Shown: one piece after another, positions 1-7,672 of the stretch
Position numbering within the stretch: position 1 is the first letter of the stretch
Layout of the letters: each line of letters starts with the position of its first letter
From: Liminaster sp017519885
GTDB taxonomy: Bacteria > Bacteroidota > Bacteroidia > Bacteroidales > UBA3663
DNA length: 64,000 nucleotides
Assembly (NCBI GenBank): GCA_017519885.1
Contig: JAFWRO010000051.1
Span: 84,518 to 148,517, forward strand
Direction: 5' to 3'
Position numbers and translations under genes: made by a program
The notes under the pieces: model-generated
Seen by the model: only the letters and a program-made list of their open reading frames with translations
The model's database searches: none
Told to the model about the DNA's origin: nothing

Positions 1-980
1 TTCAAGGCACAGTGGTCATCTTTGAGGATAATCTGAAAGGTGAACAGATGGGTGAATTTCCCTCGAAATGGGATTTGATCGACAACAATGCCGAAGTGGC
101 TCGCATGAATGGCCAGATGGCCATCAAGTTCGAACATGGCTCCGGCACACACATCACCCCTCTGGTACAAGGCGACAACAGGAAATACCTGCCTGAAGTG
201 TATTCGTTGGAGTTCGATTATTTCGTTCCCGACGGCGACGAGCATCGCTGTGGCTACACGCTCCATCTGAGGACGGCCGATGATGACGGCAACTACGAGA
301 CATCCATTGGATTTGGCGATAATGACATTCGCTGGTATATTGCCAAACCTTCAGGAGGAGACAAGGTCGAAGGCGATAAATCGTTGGAAGGCAACCACGA
401 ACGAAACGATTGGAATCATTTTGCGTTGTCGTTCAATAAGCGGGCGCTGAAAGTCTATATCAATGGCCAGCGTGTCATCAACGCGCCCAATGCAAAGGCT
501 GCCGATTGGTTCTCCATCGAAACGGATTTCTGGGAGGACCACATCGACTACATTACGAATATCCGTCTGGCTAAAGGCGGTGGTGACCTCTATGCACGCA
601 ATGCATCCGATATGACTGCTGTCGAAAAGGCCATTGCTGAAACGGGTAAGTTCGTGACCAACAACATCCTCTTCGAAACCGGCAAGGCAACGCTGAAGCC
701 CGAGTCGATGGCTGAGATCCAGAAGGTGGCCGACTATATGCTGAAGAACCCAAGCGTACGCTTCGAAGTGCAAGGCCACACCGACAACCAAGGCACCGAT
801 AAGGTGAACGACCCGCTTTCACAACAGCGTGCCGAAGCTGTCGTGAAGGCGCTCGAAGGACTGGGTGTCGATGGCTTCAACCTCCGTGCTGTCGGCAAGG
901 GCTCGCACGAACCTGTGGCCGACAACAAGACCGAGGAAGGACGCGCCAAGAATCGTCGTGTAGAGTTCATTAAGAAATAA
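1..980 (+). CDS. OmpA-family outer membrane protein, 5' end outside window
   Basis: The frame is open from the first bases, so the N-terminus lies upstream; the GTG at 12 is probably only an internal valine. The last ~110 residues form an OmpA-like peptidoglycan-binding domain: FETGKATLKPES, then VQGHTDNQG, LSQQRAEAV and the terminal NRRVEF motif. The preceding ~200 residues look like a beta-sandwich of concanavalin/LamG type (WNHFALSFN, VYINGQRV). Known for the family: the OmpA domain ties the outer membrane or a surface lipoprotein to peptidoglycan. The role of the sandwich domain is inference; it could bind carbohydrate or be structural. The stop is TAA at 978-980. Confidence 0.85.
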   Translation, partial: QGTVVIFEDNLKGEQMGEFPSKWDLIDNNAEVARMNGQMAIKFEHGSGTHITPLVQGDNRKYLPEVYSLEFDYFVPDGDEHRCGYTLHLRTADDDGNYETSIGFGDNDIRWYIAKPSGGDKVEGDKSLEGNHERNDWNHFALSFNKRALKVYINGQRVINAPNAKAADWFSIETDFWEDHIDYITNIRLAKGGGDLYARNASDMTAVEKAIAETGKFVTNNILFETGKATLKPESMAEIQKVADYMLKNPSVRFEVQGHTDNQGTDKVNDPLSQQRAEAVVKALEGLGVDGFNLRAVGKGSHEPVADNKTEEGRAKNRRVEFIKK

Positions 981-996
981 CCTTCTTCAATTAACA

Positions 997-1212
997 ATTG
1001 CTACCTCAACCGAATCAACACCAGCAAAAATAAATACGTCACCCTTTCCTTGACTGAAAGTGTTCAGAAGGACTTTGACGAAGCCCTCAAGGATGCCTTT
1101 CCAACATCAATCACAAAGTCAGAATAGCAAGTGGAACAGTCGCCATGTAGTAAAGGTCGGAGTCAAGATGAATGCCGAGACACGATCGGTGGAGGATTGG
1201 GTGATTCGATGA
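997..1212 (+). pseudogene. Decayed gene fragment of unknown family
   Basis: Three short plausible reading frames follow one another: NKYVTLSLTESVQKDF... ending in TAG near 1126, a short RIASGTVAM piece in another frame, then VKVGVKMNAETRSVEDWVIR ending in TGA at 1210-1212. Composition looks coding, but no start codon or continuous frame survives. I read it as the 3' remnant of a frameshifted gene; the parent family is not recognised. The rest of the 981-1284 gap shows nothing else. Confidence 0.35.
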
Positions 1213-1284
1213 CGAAACAAGACTCAGTTTGCGCTTTGGGTTATACTATTTTAAACTAATTATTCTTTAGCAATCTATATGGAA

Positions 1285-1728
1285 TTATTTACGGTATAAA
1301 TCTAAAGTATATACATACGTTTTTCTACTCCATTGTCCTTCCGAATAAACTGTAGGATTGATGGTGTCATTACCAATGACCAGGCAAGTCATTCGTTTCC
1401 AAAGAGGCATTATATCATATCTTTCTGGAGTGTCATCTTTTGTCGGGAAATTGCTTGATACCAATCCTACATGCACACGTATAGAGAAGTTTGTGATGGG
1501 TGGAATAAGGATTGTAGTATCTGTATCCGACAACCTGAAATAACCATTTCCATAAGGATTATTGTAATTATAAGCCTCTGAATAGGCGGGAAGTTGTTTG
1601 GAATATGACACCTTGATAGTATCGTTAGTATGGTTATTTACTTCAAAAATGAAATCTCCGAAATAGTCACATGATGCGAACAGACAAATAGAAAGAAGCC
1701 AAAAGGCCAAAGATACATTTTTTTTCAT
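1285..1728 (-). CDS. Small hypothetical lipoprotein
   Basis: 147 residues. The start MKKNVSLAFW at 1728 is preferred over an ATG nine codons upstream because it begins a normal lipoprotein signal: positive n-region, hydrophobic core, lipobox LFAS-C, then DYFGDFIF. The mature part is short, with no cysteines or known motif, and has a beta-rich pattern ending YVYTLDLYRK. It should be exported and lipidated, inner or outer leaflet unknown. Its neighbours on the same strand include a beta-barrel gene, but the gap (1729-1784) and lack of shared motifs do not define a function. Confidence 0.7.
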   Translation of the reverse strand: MKKNVSLAFWLLSICLFASCDYFGDFIFEVNNHTNDTIKVSYSKQLPAYSEAYNYNNPYGNGYFRLSDTDTTILIPPITNFSIRVHVGLVSSNFPTKDDTPERYDIMPLWKRMTCLVIGNDTINPTVYSEGQWSRKTYVYTLDLYRK

Positions 1729-1784
1729 ATCAGTCTTTTCAGAATTAAAGTACAATTATTAAAGGGGGAAACCGGGAAGTAACT

Positions 1785-2513
1785 TTACAGCTTGAACTTG
1801 TAGCCCAGGGTGATGGAAAGGCAGCGGTTGCGTACTGCTGGATCTTCTTCGGCATCATCCATGCGAGTGAGGCCGAAATAGTAGCGGGCATCAAGGGTGA
1901 TGTTCTTGTATTCGTAGGAGAGGCCGACGGGAATGCCGAAGACTACGCTCTTGCAGATGTCCGACTCCTCGAAACTAAAGGTGGAAAGGGAGGTGCTGGT
2001 TGCAGAAGAGATTGACAAATCCTCTTGAATAAGCTGATCGGCAGGAATTTCTGTAAATCCGGCTACTGCACCATTTACACTCATCTTGTCGTTCACCAGA
2101 AAGCCGACCTGAAGACCTGTCTTCACCGATAGCCCCTTCCAAACATAAAAATTCGCCAGCAATGGCATGTTGATATAGTCGGCCTTCAGCTTACCTTTCA
2201 ATCCGATAATGACAGCCACCTTTCGGCCTTCTTCATTGACTCCCAATTGTCCCAAGGAAGCTTCATATTTAGCGCCCTGCTGCGAATATATTGCGCCCAA
2301 CGAGACACCGAGCCATGGCGTTACGCCATACTCTGCTTCCAAACCTTCCGTGAAGCCGACTTTAGTCTTGTAGTTAACTTCTTCGTCAGAAGAGAGGTCC
2401 GACACATTGATGCCAATCATCGGCTTCAAAGAGAATTCGCCCACCTTGTTCTGGGCAGCTGCTGTCATCGTGCTGAGAGAAATGGCAGCGAAAAGAATTG
2501 CAATTGTTTTCAT
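1785..2513 (-). CDS. Outer membrane beta-barrel protein (PorT/OMP_b-brl_2-like)
   Basis: 242 residues with a signal peptide (MKTIAILFAAISLSTMTAAA-Q). Alternating hydrophobic strands, the GINVSDL/GLEAEYGVTPWLGVSLGAIYSQQG pattern and a terminal LGYKFKL with aromatic and Leu residues are typical of the small outer-membrane barrels common in Bacteroidetes. Function of this member is unknown. It has an unusually long leader of about 200 nt back to a TAnnTTTG box at 2714-2721, and that leader shares a 26-bp element with the PEGA gene leader. A truncated second copy of its 3' end lies at 4341-4450. Confidence 0.75.
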   Translation of the reverse strand: MKTIAILFAAISLSTMTAAAQNKVGEFSLKPMIGINVSDLSSDEEVNYKTKVGFTEGLEAEYGVTPWLGVSLGAIYSQQGAKYEASLGQLGVNEEGRKVAVIIGLKGKLKADYINMPLLANFYVWKGLSVKTGLQVGFLVNDKMSVNGAVAGFTEIPADQLIQEDLSISSATSTSLSTFSFEESDICKSVVFGIPVGLSYEYKNITLDARYYFGLTRMDDAEEDPAVRNRCLSITLGYKFKL

Positions 2514-2713
2514 TTTAGCTTTTTGTTAGAAAAAAAAATATCTTCGATGGTATATAGCTCTCTGAGGTGGAAAGTTTAGCGAACTAACTGAAGATAAACG
2601 TCGAATACGTCTTTCTTGATATAAAGGCTACTGATCCTTTGCCGAACGACGGCCTGATGGCGGTCGCTGCGACACCCTGCACAAGGCAAGGCTTTTGGTG
2701 TCAGTTAGCGCTG
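2514..2713 (-). promoter_or_regulatory. Long 5' leader of the beta-barrel gene with a conserved element
   Basis: About 200 bp without a gene lie between the promoter box and the ATG. On the minus strand they hold a GACACC/GGTGTC stem (2671-2676/2697-2702), a GTCGC-t-GCGAC hairpin (2663-2673) and, at 2597-2622, an element reading ATATCAAGAAAGACGTATTC then GACGTT. The same element is at 6492-6518 in the PEGA gene leader. The GACGT-ATTC-GACGTT core can itself fold back. Regulatory role is inference from conservation and position. Confidence 0.45.
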
Positions 2714-2721
2714 CAAAGATA
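2714..2721 (-). promoter_or_regulatory. Promoter -7 box for the beta-barrel gene
   Basis: TATCTTTG on the minus strand matches the Bacteroidetes -7 consensus TAnnTTTG. It is the nearest consensus box upstream of the start at 2513. Confidence 0.5.
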
Positions 2722-2874
2722 ACGACTTTTTAATAACTCCAACAAAAAAAAGGGAAAAAATGCACGAACTTGGCATTTTTTCCTTTTTTGAGGATATTTT
2801 TTATGAAAAACGAGTGATTTCAGCGAAAGAATGGACACCTTCGCCGTGCAGGATATGGGACTCAGGAAACATTT

Positions 2875-2920
2875 GTCCGTCAACTCCCGCGCCCTTGGGC
2901 GCTAACTCCCGTTAACTCCC
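2875..2920. repeat. Dispersed GGGAGTTAAC/GCGC hairpin repeat, copy 1
   Basis: On the minus strand it reads GGGAGTTAACGGGAGTTAGC then GCCCAAGGGCGCGGGAGTTG and ACGGAC. The centre folds (GCGCCC/GGGCGC). A second copy is at 17390-17433. It lies in the 2722-2960 gap between two minus-strand genes; the rest of that gap is A/T-rich and shows no gene. Confidence 0.75.
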
Positions 2921-2960
2921 TGTAATCTTCCACTTTCGCACTTGCGTAACTTGAATAATA

Positions 2961-4205
2961 TCAGAACTTAGTAAAAGGAACAACATTTATCCGATATTCG
3001 CCTTTCTCGATCGTACGCTCTTCATCGTTGGTAACGATAACCAAATCATCGCATTTCAGCTCGCCAGCACATTCCACGAGGCTATCGACTTCACGTCTTT
3101 CTGTCTTTTCGTTGCGCATGTCGTAACAAACTTGAACCAACCGTTTGATACGTGTCCCTTCACGCATCACGAAATTGACTTCCTTATCGTTGCGCGAACG
3201 ATAATAGAAGAGGCTTCTATCCGGGTCGTAGCCACGCCGAAGTAGCTCAATAAACACCTGATTTTCGAGCAATCGTCCAAGGTTATCGCCCAAAGCGAAT
3301 GCCTTGGCCTGCACAAAGCCATTATCGACGATATAGACTTTGCACGGAGCTTTTTTCATCAGCTTCAGTTTGGCATTAAAGCGAGGCAGGTAAAAAAACA
3401 GATAAGGCTCGTGCAAATAGTCCATATACTTACGCGTCGTATTCACACTCGAAAAGCCGAGTTCCTCGGTCAGGCTGCTTGCGCTTAATGGATTACAGAA
3501 ATTGGACACAAGATACATGGCCATATCATTCAAGTCCGTGATGTTGCGAACATTGTGTCGCTTAGCCACATCCTTCCAAACGATGGAGTCGAACAGCGTA
3601 TCAAGATAACTGCGAGTCAACGAACGAGAATTCACGACCTCGGGATATCCACCATTGCGCAAGTAATCGTCTGCCAGCACCGCCGCATGTGTAGCGTCTT
3701 CTGGTTTCAAAGCATGCAAATCGAGTTTGTTCCAGTCGAAGAATTCATCAAGACCAAAAGGCAGCATCTCGACCTGAAGATACTTGCCGGTCAATACCGT
3801 AGCCATCTCGCTCGACAGCATCTTGGCATTGCTTCCCGTTATGATCAAGTTCTTTCCCATTCTGTAGAGTTCACTGACCCATAGATCCCAGGCTTCGAGA
3901 TTTTGCACTTCATCCAAAAGAATATAGTCATAGCCAGGATAAACATCATCAAGCATCCTCATCACAAGATTCGGATTCCAGGCTTCAAGGAGTGCCTGAT
4001 TGTCGAAGTTCAGATAGGCAAAGTTTCTGCCCCTCAGCATAAGCAATGCCTGCGTGGATTTGCCTACGCGCCGAGGGCCAGTGATCAGTTTGATCAGATG
4101 ACTTAGCAACAACTGCTCGATGTCTTGGTTAGTTCGTCGTGTCAGGTAAGTCCGCGACATCAGTTCATCACGTTCCTTGCGTTGATTCAGGATTATCGTC
4201 TTCAT
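2961..4205 (-). CDS. AAA_14 / DUF4143 family ATPase
   Basis: 414 residues. N-terminal P-loop GPRRVGKST (about residue 40), Walker B-like YILLDEVQN, sensor IITGSNAKML, then a DUF4143 C-terminal region (SRNDKEVNFVMREG, nuclease-like fold in related proteins). The family is very common in Bacteroidetes, often laterally moved, and its role is poorly defined. The start at 4205 is chosen because a TAnnTTTG box at 4230-4237 would place the transcript start downstream of the longer ATG at 4232. It appears monocistronic. It sits between the intact barrel gene and the fragment of its duplicate, which fits insertion into or after a duplicated locus. Confidence 0.88.
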   Translation of the reverse strand: MKTIILNQRKERDELMSRTYLTRRTNQDIEQLLLSHLIKLITGPRRVGKSTQALLMLRGRNFAYLNFDNQALLEAWNPNLVMRMLDDVYPGYDYILLDEVQNLEAWDLWVSELYRMGKNLIITGSNAKMLSSEMATVLTGKYLQVEMLPFGLDEFFDWNKLDLHALKPEDATHAAVLADDYLRNGGYPEVVNSRSLTRSYLDTLFDSIVWKDVAKRHNVRNITDLNDMAMYLVSNFCNPLSASSLTEELGFSSVNTTRKYMDYLHEPYLFFYLPRFNAKLKLMKKAPCKVYIVDNGFVQAKAFALGDNLGRLLENQVFIELLRRGYDPDRSLFYYRSRNDKEVNFVMREGTRIKRLVQVCYDMRNEKTERREVDSLVECAGELKCDDLVIVTNDEERTIEKGEYRINVVPFTKF

Positions 4206-4229
4206 ACAATAAAGGGCATTAACACGCCG

Positions 4230-4237
4230 CAAAGATA
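4230..4237 (-). promoter_or_regulatory. Promoter -7 box for the AAA_14 ATPase gene
   Basis: TATCTTTG on the minus strand, 25 bp upstream of the chosen ATG. It overlaps the longer ATG, which argues for the shorter protein. Confidence 0.55.
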
Positions 4238-4340
4238 CGCCATTTTCTTCATTTTTCCAGGTCTATTGCATAAAAAAGTTACTATTTTATGCAGTATAGC
4301 GTATTTATTGCATAAAATAGCATAATTCTAGCCATCCGGC

Positions 4341-4450
4341 TTACAGCTTGAACTCATAGCTCAGGGTGATGGAGAGGCAACAGTTGTGCACCACGGGGTT
4401 ACCTTCGAAATCATCCATGCGCGTGAGACCGAAATAGTATCAGGTATCGA
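4341..4450 (-). pseudogene. 3' fragment of a second copy of the outer-membrane barrel gene
   Basis: The minus strand encodes YYFGLTRMDDFEGNPVV then HNCCLSITLSYEFKL and a stop. This matches the last ~35 residues of the intact gene at 1785-2513 (YYFGLTRMDDAEEDPAV, RNRCLSITLGYKFKL). A TGA replaces the Arg codon just before YYFG, and all upstream coding sequence is missing; the fragment directly abuts the stop of the 4451 gene. It is clearly a duplicated and truncated relic, in frame apart from that one stop. Confidence 0.88.
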
Positions 4451-4651
4451 TCAATCTTCCAACTCTCGCAACAAATCAGTCAGAATATACTGGTCGCTCA
4501 TCAGATTCAATCCGCTGTCTGGATTTGACAGCAGGGCAAAGGTGCGCGAATTGTAAATCAAATCGAGTGCACGTTCGGGCTCGATAGATAAGCGGTCGGA
4601 GAGCAAAGCTGCAATTCTACCTATCTTACGCCATAATACTTGATCTCTCAT
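4451..4651 (-). CDS. Small DUF3791-like protein (toxin-antitoxin-like context)
   Basis: 66 residues, no signal peptide. The pattern ALDLIYNSRTFALLSNP, GLNLMSDQYILTDLL (Tyr-x-Ser, Gly-Leu, Tyr-Ile-x-x-x-Leu-Leu) resembles small proteins found with DUF3791/DUF3990 loci. Its ATG overlaps the TGA of the upstream gene (ATGA at 4648-4651), so translation is probably coupled. Family assignment is from remembered motif similarity and is uncertain; biochemical function is unknown. Confidence 0.6.
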   Translation of the reverse strand: MRDQVLWRKIGRIAALLSDRLSIEPERALDLIYNSRTFALLSNPDSGLNLMSDQYILTDLLRELED

Positions 4652-4893
4652 AGTTTATTTCCTTCCTTAGCAAATTTAGCCTCCCAATTTCGCAAGGCTT
4701 CTTGCACATTCCATGCCACGCCGTCTATGCTTTCCGCATGCAGCGTGTCGTAACAATCAAACAGAAGCCGCCGAACTAAGTCATACTTCTTCAAACGGTT
4801 GTGAAGTTCTGTCGCAGAGATACCCATACGCTTCGCTGTAGCACCGATGGCTAACGTTGCAAACTGAATTTGTCGTGTCGTATATTCTGTCAT
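4648..4893 (-). CDS. DUF3791 family small protein
   Basis: 81 residues starting MTEYTTRQIQFATLAIG. The layout (helix with AxxxAKRMGIS, LHNRLKKYDLVRRLL, then YDTLHAESIDGVAWNVQEAL) fits DUF3791. A longer ATG far upstream overlaps the 5036 gene and is rejected because a TATATTTG promoter box lies at 4921-4928, just upstream of this start. It forms a coupled pair with the 4451 gene. Related loci often carry a DUF3990 partner, which is absent here, so this could be an orphan antitoxin-like pair; that is inference. Confidence 0.7.
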   Translation of the reverse strand: MTEYTTRQIQFATLAIGATAKRMGISATELHNRLKKYDLVRRLLFDCYDTLHAESIDGVAWNVQEALRNWEAKFAKEGNKL

Positions 4894-4920
4894 TTGTCTT
4901 ATCTCGTTATTTTTCTTTTG

Positions 4921-4928
4921 CAAATATA
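4921..4928 (-). promoter_or_regulatory. Promoter -7 box for the DUF3791 pair
   Basis: TATATTTG on the minus strand, about 28 bp upstream of the ATG at 4893; it decides the short start. Confidence 0.5.
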
Positions 4929-5035
4929 CGAACAATTTCTTGAATCTCATAAAATAGTGCCAAAGTTCACTAACAAGTAACTTTGGCACTTCTATACAAT
5001 GATGTCTATCAAAATAGTTCCTTATCGCACCTATA

Positions 5036-5641
5036 TCATTGGATAATCTGAAGATTATCGAAATCAATAACTTGGCCACCTCGAGCATAGAAGCCAATAC
5101 CTGAAGTGCCAAGAAGGTACTCATCCTTAGCTACTCTTCTACGATAAGTCATAGCCCTGACGCCATTAACAAAAAAGATAAGCTCATTGAGGTTGTATTG
5201 TACCTCGAATTCTATACCTACTTTCTTTCCTTTGTTCAATTTCAACGCCTCTTGCTTTTTTCCAATGATTTCTTTCTCTTTACATACTTCGAGATTTGCT
5301 TCACCTTCACAAAGGTAGAAAAGGATATAATTCTGATCGTCTTCATAGTCAAGAAGAATGCCGAAGATCTTGTCATCGTCAATCTTCTTAGCCAATGCTT
5401 CCACCGTAAGCACAAAAGGTTTATTGATATCAAACGGCCCATAACACGTTGAGGTCAATCCACCAGACTTACTCTCGAGATGAATTGCTCCGTCTTGTAT
5501 CACTGCAATGCCGCGTTTGCCAACAGACTCTGTCCAACCGTATTGATTAGTTTCAAAATCGTCTGTCATAACTTGACCAACCACAGCATTAGGGATGAGA
5601 AGCAATAACGAAAAAAGGGAAAAACAAATAAAATGTTTCAT
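5036..5641 (-). CDS. Secreted concanavalin A-like domain protein
   Basis: 201 residues with signal peptide MKHFICFSLFSLLLLIPNAVVG-Q. The mature part is one beta-sandwich: DDFETNQYGWTE, IHLESKSGG, ILLDYEDDQNYILFYL, VGIEFEVQYN, IFFVNGVRAM, GIGFYARGG, IDFDNLQI. This series is usual for LamG/laminin-like or family-1008-like carbohydrate-binding folds in Bacteroidetes. No catalytic residues are evident. It lies 6 bp downstream of the PEGA gene and is probably co-transcribed with it. Confidence 0.75.
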   Translation of the reverse strand: MKHFICFSLFSLLLLIPNAVVGQVMTDDFETNQYGWTESVGKRGIAVIQDGAIHLESKSGGLTSTCYGPFDINKPFVLTVEALAKKIDDDKIFGILLDYEDDQNYILFYLCEGEANLEVCKEKEIIGKKQEALKLNKGKKVGIEFEVQYNLNELIFFVNGVRAMTYRRRVAKDEYLLGTSGIGFYARGGQVIDFDNLQIIQ

Positions 5642-5647
5642 AACACT

Positions 5648-6352
5648 CTACTTTGAAAGACGGGCTTGAAATTCGCTAATTAATGGTTCAAACTTCTTCA
5701 AAATACGCACCACCTCTCTATAAGAATTTTCATTGCTCATACCAACGAGGGGAGCCTCTTCCGAAGAAATCTTAATTTGAAAAACCAATGCGTCATCTGA
5801 CACACCAGACTGTTTAACAGTGACACGAGTACGCACTGCCTGCTTTGACTCGCTGAATCGTTCGTAATCCCATGGAGTCTGTACGAATCCGGAAGAAATA
5901 TCAGTGGTCTGCATTTCATCAAAGTAATTTAACAGAATCTGATGTATAAGTTTCCACGCTTTCTCGGGATCTTTCTTACCATTCTCATCTTTGGTATAAT
6001 AATCTGGCGAAACTGTAACACTGAAAAACTTGTTCACCAATCCACTCGGTACAGAAGCCTCATAAAATTTATCGGGCCGCATGGTATATGAAATTGCAGT
6101 TCGTTTATCTGATTTATAAAACTTTGTCTCTTGGGTTAAATAGCCCTCTTTCTCCAGTTTAATCGCGATAAAATCACTTTTATCCAATGTTACCTCAACA
6201 ACACCATCTCCAACATAGTTTCCATCCACAGAAATTTGAGCATCAGATGGGACTACTGAAATCTTCAACTTCTTCTTTGCTTCCACATTCTGCAATCCAA
6301 ACGCTAACATAAGGATTACAATAGCAAGAACCTTTTCAATTCTACTTTTCAT
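5648..6352 (-). CDS. Periplasmic/secreted PEGA-domain protein
   Basis: 234 residues; hydrophobic N-terminus (VLAIVILMLAFGLQNVEA) acts as signal or anchor. Residues ~28-95 form a PEGA-type beta repeat (LKISVVPSDAQISVDG, GDGVVEVTL, IAIKLEKEGYLTQE). The C-terminal part is an alpha/beta region of unknown family. PEGA domains usually bind surface-layer or glycan components; the actual role here is unknown. It heads an operon with the 5036 gene. The leader is about 240 nt and holds the 6492-6518 element shared with the barrel gene; two palindromes lie ~110 bp beyond the promoter. Confidence 0.75.
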   Translation of the reverse strand: MKSRIEKVLAIVILMLAFGLQNVEAKKKLKISVVPSDAQISVDGNYVGDGVVEVTLDKSDFIAIKLEKEGYLTQETKFYKSDKRTAISYTMRPDKFYEASVPSGLVNKFFSVTVSPDYYTKDENGKKDPEKAWKLIHQILLNYFDEMQTTDISSGFVQTPWDYERFSESKQAVRTRVTVKQSGVSDDALVFQIKISSEEAPLVGMSNENSYREVVRILKKFEPLISEFQARLSK

Positions 6353-6601
6353 GTTTGTACTAAGGGTTCAAAAAGGTACAAAGGCTGTTTCAGGGAGAAC
6401 CCATTAACCTGCCACAGTCCATTACTATTATAATGTAAAGTTTACTAAATAAGCAAATAAAAGTATGTAAAATAATAGTAATTGAAAAAATAACGTTGAA
6501 TACGTTTTTTCTTGATATGCATGTCATTCACACTTTCCCAAAAGACTAACAATTGTCATTACAGCGTTCACAAATGAACATCAAGTTTCAGAATGACGGT
6601 G
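6353..6601 (-). promoter_or_regulatory. Long leader of the PEGA operon with the conserved element
   Basis: About 250 bp, no gene. The element ATATCAAGAAAAAACGTATT followed by CAACGTT (minus strand, 6492-6518) matches the element at 2597-2622. AACGT-ATTC-AACGTT can fold back. Both leaders are long for Bacteroidetes genes. Confidence 0.45.
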
Positions 6602-6609
6602 CAAATATA
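6602..6609 (-). promoter_or_regulatory. Promoter -7 box for the PEGA operon
   Basis: TATATTTG on the minus strand in GCAAATATACG, exact TAnnTTTG match. Confidence 0.5.
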
Positions 6610-6720
6610 CGAAATAATTTCAAATCTCAAATAAAAAATAAGAAAAAACTGCCCGACAAAGCATTTTTTCTTATTTTTAGGTTGATTTCGTATATATTTT
6701 TGGTGAATAATAAAAAAATA

Positions 6721-6767
6721 TTAAAGTATACTTTAACAAAAATCGCGAATTTGACAAAGTATACTTT
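6721..6767. promoter_or_regulatory. Paired palindromic operator-like sites
   Basis: TTAAAGTATACTTTAA at 6721-6736 is a perfect 16-bp palindrome and AAAGTATACTTT at 6756-6767 a perfect 12-bp one with the same core. Their centres are 33 bp apart, about three helical turns. They lie just past the stop of the 6780 gene and ~110-150 bp upstream of the PEGA promoter box. Binding by a dimeric regulator is inferred. Confidence 0.5.
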
Positions 6768-6779
6768 ACGAGCGAAGTA

Positions 6780-7496
6780 TTATAAAAATGTAGAATGCTC
6801 CGCACATAACCCGATAAGGGTGGCATCAACATCACTTGATGAATCGGAAATTGTGTCTATAGCATCTCCTACCTGGGTCCAATCATCGGGACCACTGCCT
6901 TCGTAGCGATAAAAGAAGGAGAAGTGAGGGCCGCTGCGCTCTATGCGAAGATAAATGCGAGTGACGAAGTCGGGGAGCTCGGTCTCGGCAAGGAGATCGA
7001 AACCTTGGTGGTTCATACGACGCAGGGCGAGACCAGCTAAATCGCGGCAAAAGAAAAGGGAGCTTAAACCCTTGGAGACCTGTGAACTTGAAGAATTGTC
7101 TGTCGAAACAATCAATCCCGCAGCATCGCCATCCTTAGGCTCGAAGAACATCTCGACCATCACGGCGAACTGCTCCGACTGGATACGACGAGCCACCTGG
7201 CAGGGAATCTTCCCTCCCCGCTTCGATGACATATTGACACAAGGCAGCGAAATGCCGTGAACAATCGTCTCCGGACGTTCATCGACATACGTCATACCTT
7301 GCACAGGGCCATTGGGGAACAACCACTCAGGGCCTAAGGTCAGCGAGGAAAAGACGGTAGTATCGGGCTTAGACTCCTCGTTGCCAAAGTTCTCTTCAAA
7401 AGCGAACTGGCTGTATACGGCACAGTTTTCGTGTGTCGATGTACAACCAGCACATATCAAAGCGTTCAAGAATATGACGCAGGAGCGCAGATTCAT
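6780..7496 (-). CDS. Secreted lipoprotein with GH43_C2/ConA-like domain
   Basis: 238 residues. Signal with lipobox LICAG-C at residues 14-18. The mature part resembles the beta-sandwich appended to family 43 glycosidases: FSSLTLGPEWLFPNGP, a 'bad regions' RIQSEQFAVMVEMFF strand, DAAGLIVSTDNSS, FVTRIYLRIERSG, FSFFYRYEG, and DWTQVGDAIDT. No glycosidase catalytic domain is attached. It probably binds or sequesters glycan at the surface. The reading frame ends TTTL-TAA at 6780; the last residues (AEHSTFL) come from A/T-rich DNA. Confidence 0.65.
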   Translation of the reverse strand: MNLRSCVIFLNALICAGCTSTHENCAVYSQFAFEENFGNEESKPDTTVFSSLTLGPEWLFPNGPVQGMTYVDERPETIVHGISLPCVNMSSKRGGKIPCQVARRIQSEQFAVMVEMFFEPKDGDAAGLIVSTDNSSSSQVSKGLSSLFFCRDLAGLALRRMNHQGFDLLAETELPDFVTRIYLRIERSGPHFSFFYRYEGSGPDDWTQVGDAIDTISDSSSDVDATLIGLCAEHSTFL

Positions 7497-7672
7497 GGGG
7501 GTATCACGAATTAGCGAATTTGAGAATTAATCTCAAGGGATTTTGTTCTCTTCTATTTTTCTTCGGACTATTTGGACTTAAGGGACAGAGAGGGTCAAGG
7601 CTGAAAGTCCTTAAAGTCCCAGAAGTCCGTAGAAAAAAACATACTATGACTCTCCTTAGAGCCGATACGCGG

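Noticed and set aside
2701..2883. 60-residue ORF on the minus strand
   Set aside because: In the promoter-distal gap with low-complexity Lys/Phe/Leu content; no start context.
6553..6906. 117-residue ORF on the plus strand
   Set aside because: Lies in A/T-rich promoter DNA and overlaps the end of the lipoprotein gene; Asn/Lys/Ile-rich composition is that of non-coding A/T-rich sequence.
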